Shown here: positions 15,448-22,970 of the stretch, piece after piece | How positions within the stretch are numbered: position 1 is the stretch's first letter | How the letters are laid out: the number at the start of each line of letters is the position of its first letter | Assembly: GCA_041574955.1 (NCBI GenBank) | Contig: JBFGNS010000048.1 | Span: forward strand, 1 to 26,377 | Origin: CALZJC01 sp041574955 | Lineage (GTDB): Bacteria > Acidobacteriota > Thermoanaerobaculia > Multivoradales > JAHEKO01 | Direction: 5' to 3' | DNA: 26,377 nt | The notes under the pieces: model-generated | What the model saw: only the letters and a program-made list of their open reading frames with translations | Told to the model about the DNA's origin: nothing | Database searches by the model: none | Position numbers and translations under genes: made by a program

Positions 15448-16808
15448 GGCGGCTCGGCCGCGCGGGCGGCGCGCCGCAGCTCGCGGAACCGCTCCAGCCG
15501 GCGCCCCAGCTCGGCTTCGAGACCGCGGTCGGTCGGGCGGTAGAAGCGGCTGCCGGCGACCGCCGGCGGCAGGCAGTCGAGGCCGCCCACCCCGCTCTCG
15601 GCGTCGTGGGCGTAGACGTAGCCCTCGCCGTAGCCCAGCTCGCGCAGCAGCGGTGTGGCGGCGTTGCGCAGCGCCGCCGGCACCGGCTCCGCCGGCCGCT
15701 CCTCGACCGCCCGGCGAGCAGCCCCGAAGCCCGCGTAGACGGCGTTGCTCTTCGGCGCCAGCGCCAGGTAGACGGCCGCCTGGGCCAGCGCCAGCTCGCC
15801 TTCCGGCGAGCCCAGCCGGTGGTACGCCTGCCAGGCGGCGAGCGCCTGCTCGAGCGCCCCCGGATCGGCCAGCCCGACGTCCTCGCTGGCGAACCGCAGC
15901 ATGCGGCGCGCCAGGTAGAGCGGCTCCTCGCCCGACGCCAGCATGCGCGCCAGCCAGTACAGCGCGGCGTCGGCATCGCTTTCGCGCATCGACTTGTGGA
16001 ACGCCGAGATCAGATTGAAGTGCTCTTCACCGCTGCGGTCGTAGACCAGCGTCTTGCGTTGCGCCACCCGCTCGACGGCCGGCCGCTCGATCGCGCTCAC
16101 GCCGCGCGCCGCCGCGTCCTCGGCCACCAGCTCGAGCAGGTTGAGCGCGCGCCGCGCGTCGCCCGACGCCAGCTGCACCAGCGCCTCGAGCGCCCCCGAC
16201 CGGCATTCGAGCTCCAGCGCGCCCAGGCCGTGCTCGCGGTCGGCCAGCGCGCGGCGCACGACTGCCCTCAGCGCCTCACCGCCGAGCGGTGACAGCACCA
16301 CCACCCGGCAGCGCGACAGCAGGGCGGCGTTGAGGGCGAACGAGGGGTTCTCGGTGGTGGCCCCTACCAGCACGATGTCACCGCGCTCGACGTACGGCAG
16401 GAAGGCGTCCTGCTGGGCGCGGTTGAAGCGGTGGATCTCGTCGACGAACAGCATCGTGCGCTGCTGCTGAGCGCGACGCAGCCGCGCCGCGTCGGCCATC
16501 ACCCGCTTGACCTCCTTGATGCCCGAGGTGACCGCGCTGAAGCGCACGAACCGGCAGGCCGACTCGCCGGCGAGGATCTCGGCGATGGTGGTCTTGCCGG
16601 TGCCGGGAGGGCCCCACAGCACCAGCGACCCCAGCCGGTCGTCGGCCAGCGCCCGGCTGAGCACACCGGACGGTCCCACCAGAGCGTCCTGTCCGACCAC
16701 CTCGTCGAAGCTGCGCGGGCGGATGCGCTCCGCCAACGGGGTGCCGGCCGGCCTGCGCGACCGGCTCGGCGGCGGCGGCGTGGGCGGATCGAACAGACCG
16801 CCGGTCAT
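15423..16808 (-). CDS. rarA: Replication-associated recombination ATPase RarA (MgsA)
   Basis: A 461-residue AAA+ ATPase related to clamp loaders and RuvB. An N-terminal LFDPP segment and Pro/Ser-rich stretch come first, then PLAERIRPRSFDEVVGQ, Walker A GPPGTGKT (66-73), Walker B MLFVDEIHRFN, sensor 1 GATTENPSF and the LLSRCRVVVL arginine-finger region. The C-terminal part has SGDARRALNLLE (sensor 2), SAFHKSMRESDADAALYWLARM and the tetramerisation domain with FASEDVGLADP. It acts at stalled replication forks. I chose ATG 16808, which has GAGG upstream, follows the previous stop by 7 nt and gives the typical N-terminus; ATG 16868 would overlap the upstream gene. It is the last gene of the long rpsP-led run, an unusual place for rarA, and overlaps the antiporter gene tail to tail. 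Confidence 0.96.
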   Translation of the reverse strand: MTGGLFDPPTPPPPSRSRRPAGTPLAERIRPRSFDEVVGQDALVGPSGVLSRALADDRLGSLVLWGPPGTGKTTIAEILAGESACRFVRFSAVTSGIKEVKRVMADAARLRRAQQQRTMLFVDEIHRFNRAQQDAFLPYVERGDIVLVGATTENPSFALNAALLSRCRVVVLSPLGGEALRAVVRRALADREHGLGALELECRSGALEALVQLASGDARRALNLLELVAEDAAARGVSAIERPAVERVAQRKTLVYDRSGEEHFNLISAFHKSMRESDADAALYWLARMLASGEEPLYLARRMLRFASEDVGLADPGALEQALAAWQAYHRLGSPEGELALAQAAVYLALAPKSNAVYAGFGAARRAVEERPAEPVPAALRNAATPLLRELGYGEGYVYAHDAESGVGGLDCLPPAVAGSRFYRPTDRGLEAELGRRLERFRELRRAARAAEPPQRNNSAT

Positions 16809-16815
16809 CGCCGCC

Positions 16816-17904
16816 TCAACCGCCGCCGACGCGCTCCGCCAGCGCTCCCCACTCCACCAGCCCCTCACCGGTGAAGATGTCCGCCAGGCGCCTCACCGTC
16901 GCCCCCTTGTCGAAATCGAACGCCACGTCGCCGTCGTCGAGCAGCCCCGGTACTCCCTGATCCTCCGCCAGCAGCACCACTCGCCCACCGACCCGCAGCA
17001 GGTCGCCCGCCGCCACGCCGCCACCGCCCCAGACCGGTCCGGCGTCGAGATCCACCGCCCGCCACTCGACGGCCTCCCAGTCGCGCCCGGCCGCCGCCAG
17101 CAGCTCGGCCAGAAGCGCCGCCCGCGAGAACGCCAACCGCTTGCGAGTGAGCTCCGCCAGCTCGCCGGCGAGCGCCGGCGACAGGCCGGAGCCCGGCTCG
17201 ACCTGCGGCAGGCCGAAGACGCTCGACGGTCCGTCGAGCGGCGCCGGCAGCCGAGCGGTGACGGTCGGGAACCGCTCCACCTCACCGGCGAGCTGCGCGC
17301 TCCCCGCCGACTTGAACCGGCGGGCCGGTACCACCGTGTTCTGGGGACCGAACAGCTCGATCCGCACGTGGTAGCGCTGCGTCCCGAACGGCTCCATCAG
17401 CGGTTCGCCGCCACCGGCCTCCTGCCGGCGCCGGCTGGGCAGCACGCTACCCGGAACGGACCAGGCCAGCGGCCACTCCGCACGCAGGATCTCGCGAAAC
17501 TGGAGCCGGTCCAGCTCTTCGGCCGAAGCCACCTCGAGGAACGGCGGGCTGCCCTCGACCGTGAACCACAGCACCTGCGCCCGCTGCGGGCCGCTCCATC
17601 GCCGCAGCCGGTCCGCGGGCAGCTGCCGGTCGCCGATCGCGAGAGCGGGGGCTTCGGTGTAGTAGACCGTGTCGCCCTGCCAGCTGCGGGCCTCGAGCAC
17701 GGCGTGCAGCGTGAACGGCTCGCCGGCGGCAATGCCGACCGGACCGACACGGGCCACCGGATCGTCCGCCACCGACACCGCCACCATCGCCGCCAGCGGC
17801 TCCGGCGCCAGCTCCTCCTGCACGCGGCCGCCGATCAGCACCGCCAGCACCACCACCGCCAGGGCGGCGCAGACCGCCAGCAGGATCTTGGTGTCGCGCT
17901 CCAC
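16816..17904 (-). CDS. Unrecognised membrane-anchored protein, 362 aa
   Basis: I do not recognise this protein. Residues about 7-26 (ILLAVCAALAVVVLAVLIGG) form one hydrophobic helix after a charged start, so it is probably a signal anchor with the rest outside the cytoplasm. Residues about 45-120 look like a beta-rich domain (GEPFTLHAVLEARSWQGDTVYYTE and AQVLWFTVEGSPPFLEV). A middle segment has YHVRIELFGPQNTVVPARRF. Residues about 225-285 are helical, and the C-terminal part GDLLRVGGRVVLLAEDQ... DGDVAFDFDKGATVRRLADIF looks beta/alpha. There is no Cys-rich motif, protease motif or repeat. It starts 6 nt after the TPR gene stop and ends 7 nt before rarA, so it belongs to the same transcript. 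The tight pairing with the TPR protein suggests they work together; nothing more can be said. Confidence 0.8.
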   Translation of the reverse strand: MERDTKILLAVCAALAVVVLAVLIGGRVQEELAPEPLAAMVAVSVADDPVARVGPVGIAAGEPFTLHAVLEARSWQGDTVYYTEAPALAIGDRQLPADRLRRWSGPQRAQVLWFTVEGSPPFLEVASAEELDRLQFREILRAEWPLAWSVPGSVLPSRRRQEAGGGEPLMEPFGTQRYHVRIELFGPQNTVVPARRFKSAGSAQLAGEVERFPTVTARLPAPLDGPSSVFGLPQVEPGSGLSPALAGELAELTRKRLAFSRAALLAELLAAAGRDWEAVEWRAVDLDAGPVWGGGGVAAGDLLRVGGRVVLLAEDQGVPGLLDDGDVAFDFDKGATVRRLADIFTGEGLVEWGALAERVGGG

Positions 17905-17910
17905 CGGCAG

Positions 17911-19923
17911 CTAGCCGGCCGTGCCGAGCTCCTCGAGCTTGGCGACGACGTCCCGGTAGTTGGAGTTGATGCCGTAGATCTCGACGAACCGCAGCCGCGC
18001 CTTGTCCTCGTCGCCCATCGACAGGTGCAGGTTGCCCAGCTCGTAGAGCAGGCCGAGGCTCTCCTCTTCGGTGAGGGTGGGCGACTCCAGCCCGCGCAGG
18101 TACCACTTGACTGCCAGCTCGGGGAACCCCTTGTCGATGAAGCTCGCCGCCAGCAGCGAGCAGCAGTCGACCAGGTAGCGCGGGTCCTTGGAGGCGAGCT
18201 GGAACTCGCCGATCGCCTCGTCCACCAGACCCATCTCGCGGTAGGCGATGCCGAGGTTGTAGTGCGTGTCGTAGTCCTCCGCCGACAGCGTCTCGGCCAT
18301 GCCGCGCTTGAAGCCGTCGACGATCTCCTGCACCGACTGCTCGTCGAGCGGCTCGATCAGCTCCTCCTCCTCGGCCAGCTCTCCCTCGCGACGCAGCTCC
18401 TCTTCGAGCTCGCTGGCCAGGTCGAAGAACTGCTCCTCGTCGCGAAACAGCTCGTCGGCGGTGACGTCACGCTGTGCCTCGTCCAGCCAGCCGGCATGCC
18501 CGGCGGCGTCGCCGGCGCCTTCCGCTGCGACCGCCGGCGGCGGCTCCACCTCCACCTCGGCGACCGGCGCGGCCTCCTCCTCGACCTCGACTCCTTCCTC
18601 GCGCAGCCGGTCGCGTACCGCCCGCCAGGTGTCGATCACCTGGCCTTCGGCGGCCAGCTCCGACAGCCGGCCAGCCAGCGCCTGCAGCCGGCCGTGGTCG
18701 CCACGGTCGAGGTACAGGCTGACCAGCGGGTCGTACGCCTGGGCGTGATCCGGCGCCAGCTCGATGACCTCCTCCAGCCGCCGCGCCGCCTTCTCCACCA
18801 GTCCGAACTTGGCCAGAGTCTCGGCTTCGGCCATCAGCTCGTCGAGCCTCTCGGCAAACGCCAGCTCATCTTCGGACAGCGCGGGCTCGGCGAACGGCGG
18901 TCCGCTGAGCGGATCGAGATCGATCTCGATCTCCTCCTGGCCCAGCGCCTGGATCTCGGCGCCGAGTCCGCCCTCGAGCAGCTCGCTGGACGGCGGCCCC
19001 AGGTCCGACGACAGCTCCTCGTCGTCCAGATCGAGCACCAGGATGTCCTCGCCCTCGAGCTCGCTGGGGACCGCGGCCGCTTTCGGCTCCTCGGCCGGCG
19101 GCTCCTCCACCGGCGGTGCCGGGGCCGCTTCCTCGGGCGCGACCGCCTCTTCGGCCGGCGGCGCCTCGCGGCGCGCGCGGGCCCGCTTGGAGTCGACGCC
19201 CAGCAGCCGCGACAGGGTGCGGGCCTCCGGATTGCGCTCGACGGCGGCCGCCAGCAGACGCTCGGCCGCCGCCTGGTGGCCCGCGCCCTTGAGCTCGACC
19301 AGCGCGTCGGCCAGGAAATCCAGGTCGCTGGCGTCGACCTCGAGAGCGGTGACGTAGAGCTTGGTGGCGTCCTCGATGCGCCCGTGGGCCACCAGCAGCG
19401 AGGCGATCTCGCGAAACTGCGCCACCGCCTCGTGCAGCCGCCCGGCGCGCCGCAGCAGATCGGCCAGCCGCAGCCGGTGGCCGGGGTGGTCGGGCTCGAG
19501 CTCGACCAGCTTGCGGTGGACCGCGACCGCGGCGTCGGCGCGGTCGTGCTTGAGGTAGTAGTCGGAGACGACCTGGTACTGCGAGCGCGCCTCGTTGACC
19601 AGACCCTGGCGGCTGTACAGCTCGGCGAGCTTCTCGTACACCTCGATCTGGGACGGATCGAGGCGGATGATCTTCTTGTAGATGGCGATCGCCTTGACGA
19701 AGAAGCCCTCACTGATGAAGTGGTCGGCGGTCTTGATGAACAGCGCGATCGCCTTGTCGAGGCGGTTGAGGCGGGCGTACAGATCGCCCACCCGGTTGAG
19801 CGTGGTGGTGTCGTTGGCGCTCTCCGCCAGCAGCTTGCGGTACTCGTCGATGGCGGCGTCGAGCTTGCCGCGGGCGACCAGCTTCTCGGCCGAGCGGGCG
19901 ACCTTGTTGCGGTCCAGCGCCAT
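17911..19923 (-). CDS. Large cytoplasmic TPR protein with acidic linkers, 670 aa
   Basis: A 670-residue protein without a signal peptide or membrane segment. Residues 1 to about 240 are TPR units (LDAAIDEYRKLLAESANDTTTLNRVGDLYARLNRLDKAIALF, FVKAIAIYKKIIRLDPSQIEVYEKLAELYSRQGLVNEA, ADAAVAVHRKLVELEPDHPGH). An Ala/Pro/Glu-rich acidic linker (about 248-340) includes EDILVLDLDDEELSSDLG. A second TPR block (about 345-450), another acidic segment (about 455-525) and a C-terminal TPR block (THYNLGIAYREMGLVDEAIGEFQLA, KWYLRGLESPTLTEEESLGLLYELGNLHLSMGDEDKARLRFVEIY) complete it. The layout resembles FimV-like and other scaffold proteins, but no partner is identifiable. The ATG shares one base with the rnhB stop (TGATG), so translation is coupled to a housekeeping gene. 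The unknown membrane-anchored protein follows 6 nt later. Confidence 0.88.
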   Translation of the reverse strand: MALDRNKVARSAEKLVARGKLDAAIDEYRKLLAESANDTTTLNRVGDLYARLNRLDKAIALFIKTADHFISEGFFVKAIAIYKKIIRLDPSQIEVYEKLAELYSRQGLVNEARSQYQVVSDYYLKHDRADAAVAVHRKLVELEPDHPGHRLRLADLLRRAGRLHEAVAQFREIASLLVAHGRIEDATKLYVTALEVDASDLDFLADALVELKGAGHQAAAERLLAAAVERNPEARTLSRLLGVDSKRARARREAPPAEEAVAPEEAAPAPPVEEPPAEEPKAAAVPSELEGEDILVLDLDDEELSSDLGPPSSELLEGGLGAEIQALGQEEIEIDLDPLSGPPFAEPALSEDELAFAERLDELMAEAETLAKFGLVEKAARRLEEVIELAPDHAQAYDPLVSLYLDRGDHGRLQALAGRLSELAAEGQVIDTWRAVRDRLREEGVEVEEEAAPVAEVEVEPPPAVAAEGAGDAAGHAGWLDEAQRDVTADELFRDEEQFFDLASELEEELRREGELAEEEELIEPLDEQSVQEIVDGFKRGMAETLSAEDYDTHYNLGIAYREMGLVDEAIGEFQLASKDPRYLVDCCSLLAASFIDKGFPELAVKWYLRGLESPTLTEEESLGLLYELGNLHLSMGDEDKARLRFVEIYGINSNYRDVVAKLEELGTAG

Positions 19924-20606
19924 CAGACCCCGCTCTCCCCGGTGCGGGGCAGAACCGAGCGGAACGTCAGGCGGTGCTCCGGCGTCGGGCCGAACTCGGC
20001 GAGCGCGGCCAGGTGCCGCGGCGCGCCGTAGCCCTTGTGCCCGGCAAAGCCGTACTGCGGATAGCGCCGGTCGAGCTCGGTCATCAGCAGGTCGCGCTCG
20101 ACTTTGGCCAGGATCGAGGCGCAGGCGACGGCGTACGACAGACCGTCGGCGCGCACCAGCGGCAGCGCCGGCGGGCAGCCGGCGGGCAGCTCGACGGCGT
20201 CGACCAGGACGCAGTCGGCGGCGGGCGCGAGCCGGCGGACCGCTTCGGCCATCGCCCGGCGGGTCGCCTCGAGGACGTTGATGCGGTCGATCACCGCCGC
20301 CGCCGCGGGCACCACAGCCCAGGCCAGCGCGGTGCGGCGTATCGCCCGCGCCAGAGCCCGGCGGCGATCGGCCGGCAGCCGCTTGCTGTCGTCGACGCCC
20401 GGCAGCAGACGGTCGGGGTGCGGGACGACGGCGGCGGCGACCACCGGACCGGCCAGGCAGCCGCGTCCCGCCTCGTCGACGCCCGCTACCCGGCAGTAGC
20501 CGGCCAGCCGCAGCCGCTCCTCGACCGCCGTCATCAGCCGCAGCCGGCAGGCTTCCACGGCGACTGCTCGCAGAACCGCTCCGCCTTCCTCCCCGGCCGC
20601 CGCCAT
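19923..20606 (-). CDS. rnhB: Ribonuclease HII
   Basis: A 227-residue RNase HII that cuts RNA in RNA/DNA hybrids, including single misincorporated ribonucleotides. The catalytic Asp and Glu are in VAGVDEAGRGCLAGPVV, the third acidic residue in CVLVDAVELP, and the fourth in ASILAKVERDLLM. DSKRL and the family's YGFAGHKGYGAPRHLAALAEFGPTPEHRLTF complete the signature. ATG 20606 begins 13 nt after the rplS stop but has no ribosome site; ATG 20534 would give a more usual N-terminus, as about 24 extra residues precede homology. The frame is open back through rplS, but that is a shadow. It follows rplS as in many bacteria and is coupled to the TPR gene by a one-base overlap. Confidence 0.95.
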   Translation of the reverse strand: MAAAGEEGGAVLRAVAVEACRLRLMTAVEERLRLAGYCRVAGVDEAGRGCLAGPVVAAAVVPHPDRLLPGVDDSKRLPADRRRALARAIRRTALAWAVVPAAAAVIDRINVLEATRRAMAEAVRRLAPAADCVLVDAVELPAGCPPALPLVRADGLSYAVACASILAKVERDLLMTELDRRYPQYGFAGHKGYGAPRHLAALAEFGPTPEHRLTFRSVLPRTGESGV

Positions 20607-20619
20607 CGCCGTCGCGGTT

Positions 20620-20997
20620 TCAGTCGCTCGTGCCCGAGTTTTTTTGCGGCCGGTCCTCGCGCCGCTCCTCGATCCGCGCCGCCTTGCCGCGCAGGTTGCG
20701 CAGGTAATAGAGCTTTGCCCGGCGCACCCGGCCCTGCCGCACGACCTCGACCCGGTCGAGCACCGGCGAGTGCAGCGGGAAGACCCGCTCGACCCCGACG
20801 CCGCCCGAGATCTTGCGCACCGTGAAGCTGGCGCGGGTGCCGGATCCGCGGCGGGCGATGACGACGCCCTGGTACACCTGGATCCGCTCCTTGTCGCCCT
20901 CGGACACCTTGACGTGCACGCGCACGGTGTCACCGGCGCGAAACTCCGGCAGGTCCGATCGCAGGTACGGCTTCTCGACATCCTGTAGCCTGTGCAT
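20620..20997 (-). CDS. rplS: 50S ribosomal protein L19
   Basis: A 125-residue ribosomal protein at the 30S-50S interface. Family marks are LPEFRAGDTVRVHVKVSEGDKERIQVYQGVVIARRGSG, ASFTVRKISGGVGVERVFPLHSP and RRAKLYYLRNLRGKAARI. The charged tail ERREDRPQKNSGTSD is slightly longer than usual. The start at 20997 has AGAGGAG eight nt upstream and lies 14 nt after the trmD stop. Near the 3' end the codons CAA AAA AAC form the heptamer A-AAA-AAC in the frame needed for -1 slippage; this may be chance. The order rimM-trmD-rplS-rnhB is widely conserved. Confidence 0.97.
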   Translation of the reverse strand: MHRLQDVEKPYLRSDLPEFRAGDTVRVHVKVSEGDKERIQVYQGVVIARRGSGTRASFTVRKISGGVGVERVFPLHSPVLDRVEVVRQGRVRRAKLYYLRNLRGKAARIEERREDRPQKNSGTSD

Positions 20998-21011
20998 GAT
21001 TGCAACTCCTC

Positions 21012-21803
21012 TTAACGGAGGTTGTTATTATCCTGTGCGGCGCCGCGACTGACAAGCTCCGCCAGCTTTCGCTCCCCGACGCCCTCCTCGGCCGCTACCT
21101 GCGCCAGCAGGCGGCGGCGCTCGTCGTCCAGCCGGGCGTCGGCCAGCAGATCGGGCCGCTTGCGCAGCGTGGCGCGCAGCGCCTCGCGGCGGCGCCAGCT
21201 CTCGACCGCCGCGTGGTCGCCCGACAGTAGCACCGCTGGCACCCCCAGCCCGTCCACCTCGCGCGGCCGCGTGTAGTGTGGATGATCGAGCAGTCCATCG
21301 CGGAAGCTGTCGCGCGCCACCGAGGCCTCGCGGCCCACCACGCCGGGGATCTGGCGCGACACCGCTTCGATCACCACCATCGCCGGCAGCTCGCCGCCGG
21401 ACAGCACGTAGTCGCCGATCGACACTTCCTCGTCGACGCGGCTCAGCACCCGCTCGTCCACTCCCTCGTAGCGGCCGCACAGCAGCACCAACCGCGGCTC
21501 GCCAGCCAGCCGGCGCACGGTGGGCTCGGTCAGACGGCGGCCCTGAGGCGAGAGCAGAACGGTGCGGCCGCCGGCGTTCGCCAGCTCTTCGATCGCCGCC
21601 AGCCAAGGCCCGGCCATCATTACCATCCCCGGACCGCCACCGTACGGCTCGTCATCGACGCTGCCGTGGCGGTCGGTGGCGTGGCGGCGCAGATCGTGGA
21701 CTGCCACCGAGATGAGGCCGGCCTGCCGCGCGGCACCGACCAGGCTGGTCTCCAGGAACTCGCAGAACAGCTGCGGGAAGATGGTGACTACGTCGAAGTG
21801 CAT
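21012..21803 (-). CDS. trmD: tRNA (guanine-N1)-methyltransferase TrmD
   Basis: A 263-residue SPOUT methyltransferase that makes m1G37 in tRNAs reading CNN-type codons, preventing +1 frameshifts. It starts MHFDVVTIFPQLF. The knot region has YGGGPGMVMM, LLCGRYEGVDERV, and DEEVSIGDYVLSGGELPAMVVIEAVSRQIPGVVG for S-adenosylmethionine binding. The DSFRDGLLDHPHYTRP segment contains the catalytic Asp, and GVPAVLLSGDHAAVESWRRREAL is the C-terminal tRNA-binding part. The start overlaps the rimM 3' end by 16 bp. Full length and intact. Confidence 0.97.
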   Translation of the reverse strand: MHFDVVTIFPQLFCEFLETSLVGAARQAGLISVAVHDLRRHATDRHGSVDDEPYGGGPGMVMMAGPWLAAIEELANAGGRTVLLSPQGRRLTEPTVRRLAGEPRLVLLCGRYEGVDERVLSRVDEEVSIGDYVLSGGELPAMVVIEAVSRQIPGVVGREASVARDSFRDGLLDHPHYTRPREVDGLGVPAVLLSGDHAAVESWRRREALRATLRKRPDLLADARLDDERRRLLAQVAAEEGVGERKLAELVSRGAAQDNNNLR

Positions 21804-22348
21804 GACTCCACCAGACCCGGCGGCAGGCTGAGCTCGATGCGACGGCGCCCGACGTCGACCGCCTCGACGAACTCGCTCACGAACGGCACCAACAGCCGAC
21901 GCTGGCCAGCGCCGGCGATCTCGAGCAGCAGCCCGCCGCCGTCCTCGACCACCTCTGCCACCACGCCGATGTCGCCCGCCCTGCGGTCGCTGCAGCGGCA
22001 GCCGGCGAGCTCGAAGTAGTAGTAGCTGCCGGCCGGAGCCGGCGGTGTCCGCCGGCGATCGACCTCGAGCGAGGCGCCGGCCAGCTCGGCGGCCCGCTCG
22101 CGATCATCGAGCCCGGTGAGCCGCACCAGCAGGCCGTGCGCGTGCCGGCGCACCGCCGCCACCGCCACCCGGCGGGCGCGGCCGCCGGGCGGCTCGAGCC
22201 ACAGCCGGTCGCCGGCGGTGAACCGGCCCGGGGCGTCGCTCAGCGGCTGGACGAGCAGCTCGCCGCGCACCCCGTGAGCGCGCAGCACTCTGCCGACCTG
22301 CACGCGCTCGGGTAGCGGCGCGATCTCATTCGGCGATCTCGAGCTCAT
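21788..22348 (-). CDS. rimM: 16S rRNA processing protein RimM
   Basis: A 186-residue two-domain protein for 30S head maturation, with S19 as partner. The N-terminal beta-barrel has VQVGRVLRAHGVRGELLVQPLSD and the C-terminal PRC barrel has GSYYYFELAGCRCSD, GVVAEVVEDGGGLLLEI, RLLVPFVSEFVEAVDVGRRRIEL and the final PGLVES. I used ATG 22348, which overlaps the khpA end by 23 bp and has GGTGAG upstream; GTG 22303 would place the start closer to the homology. The 3' end overlaps trmD, so the two are translationally coupled. Confidence 0.92.
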   Translation of the reverse strand: MSSRSPNEIAPLPERVQVGRVLRAHGVRGELLVQPLSDAPGRFTAGDRLWLEPPGGRARRVAVAAVRRHAHGLLVRLTGLDDRERAAELAGASLEVDRRRTPPAPAGSYYYFELAGCRCSDRRAGDIGVVAEVVEDGGGLLLEIAGAGQRRLLVPFVSEFVEAVDVGRRRIELSLPPGLVESCTST

Positions 22349-22571
22349 ACTGCTCACCGTCGCGCTCGCCGCGGAGCTCGAGCAGGGTGCGCATGGCGCG
22401 GACCGTGCGGCCCTGCCGGCCGATGACCATGCCGAGATCATCTTCAGCCACCTCGAGGGTCAGGACGCGGCCGTCGCGGTAGGGGACATCGGCCACCGAC
22501 ACCCGCTCCGGACGGTCCACGAGCAGCTCCACCAGCCGCTTCAGCTCGGCGCGGACCGCCCCGGCGCTCAA
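22326..22571 (-). CDS. khpA: KH-domain RNA-binding protein KhpA (YlqC family)
   Basis: An 81-residue single KH domain. The GxxG loop is in DLGMVIGRQGRTVRAMRTLLEL, preceded by ELKRLVELLVDRPERVSV and ending YELEIAE. The family binds RNA and in some bacteria affects translation and cell-wall growth. It overlaps the rpsP stop by 4 bp (ATGA) and lies in the conserved rpsP-khpA-rimM order. Confidence 0.93.
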   Translation of the reverse strand: MSAGAVRAELKRLVELLVDRPERVSVADVPYRDGRVLTLEVAEDDLGMVIGRQGRTVRAMRTLLELRGERDGEQYELEIAE

Positions 22572-22813
22572 CTGCTGGCGCCCTCCTGCAGCTTCATCAG
22601 CTTCACCACCGCCGCCGACGGCTTGGCGCCGACGCCGATCCAGTGGTTGACGCGGGCGGCGTCGAGCTCCACCTGGGGAGGATCGACCGCCGGATTGTAA
22701 TGGCCCACCTCCTCGATCGCCGAGGCCTTGGGCGTGCGTCGCGAATCGGAGACCACGATCCGGTAGAACGGCCGGTTGCGGTTGCCCATCCGGCGCAGAC
22801 GGATCTTCAACAT
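22568..22813 (-). CDS. rpsP: 30S ribosomal protein S16
   Basis: An 81-residue ribosomal protein: MLKIRLRRMGNRNRPFYRIVVSDSRRTP, IEEVGHYNP and VNHWIGVGAKPSAAVVKLMK are the standard family sequence. AAGGAG lies 9 nt before the ATG. It is the first gene of the nine-gene run ending with rarA. The ffh gene lies 157 bp upstream on the same strand, separated by hairpins and a T-tract, so rpsP probably has its own promoter, though no good -10 hexamer is seen. Confidence 0.97.
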   Translation of the reverse strand: MLKIRLRRMGNRNRPFYRIVVSDSRRTPKASAIEEVGHYNPAVDPPQVELDAARVNHWIGVGAKPSAAVVKLMKLQEGASS

Positions 22814-22850
22814 TGCCAGTGACTCCTTAACCTGTTGCTGCCTGCGAGTG

Positions 22851-22883
22851 AAAAAAACAGCGGCGGACCGCCCTGGCGGGCGG
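22851..22883 (-). terminator. Likely intrinsic terminator between ffh and rpsP
   Basis: On the minus strand a hairpin with arms CCGCCC and GGGCGG (22868-22883), or the alternative GGCG/CGCC pairing closer in (22862-22872), is followed by seven consecutive T (22851-22857). This lies downstream of the ffh stop at 22971. The spacing between the first stem and the T-run is long, so the nearer stem may be the active one. Confidence 0.5.
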
Positions 22884-22970
22884 CCCGGGTGCCCGGCGAC
22901 CGGTAGCCGGCCGGACCGAACCTCGAATTCTATCAGGCTGCGTCGGATCCGGCCACCGGCGGGAAACCGT

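Noticed and set aside
16507..20031. A plus-strand open frame of more than 1,100 codons antisense to rarA, the unknown protein and the TPR gene
   Set aside because: Its translation is Arg/Gln/Leu-rich with no family marks; it is the usual antisense shadow of high-GC genes.
19923..21005. A possible L19-RNase HII fusion in one frame
   Set aside because: L19 is read in a different frame with its own start and stop; the fused frame upstream of 20606 is low-complexity.
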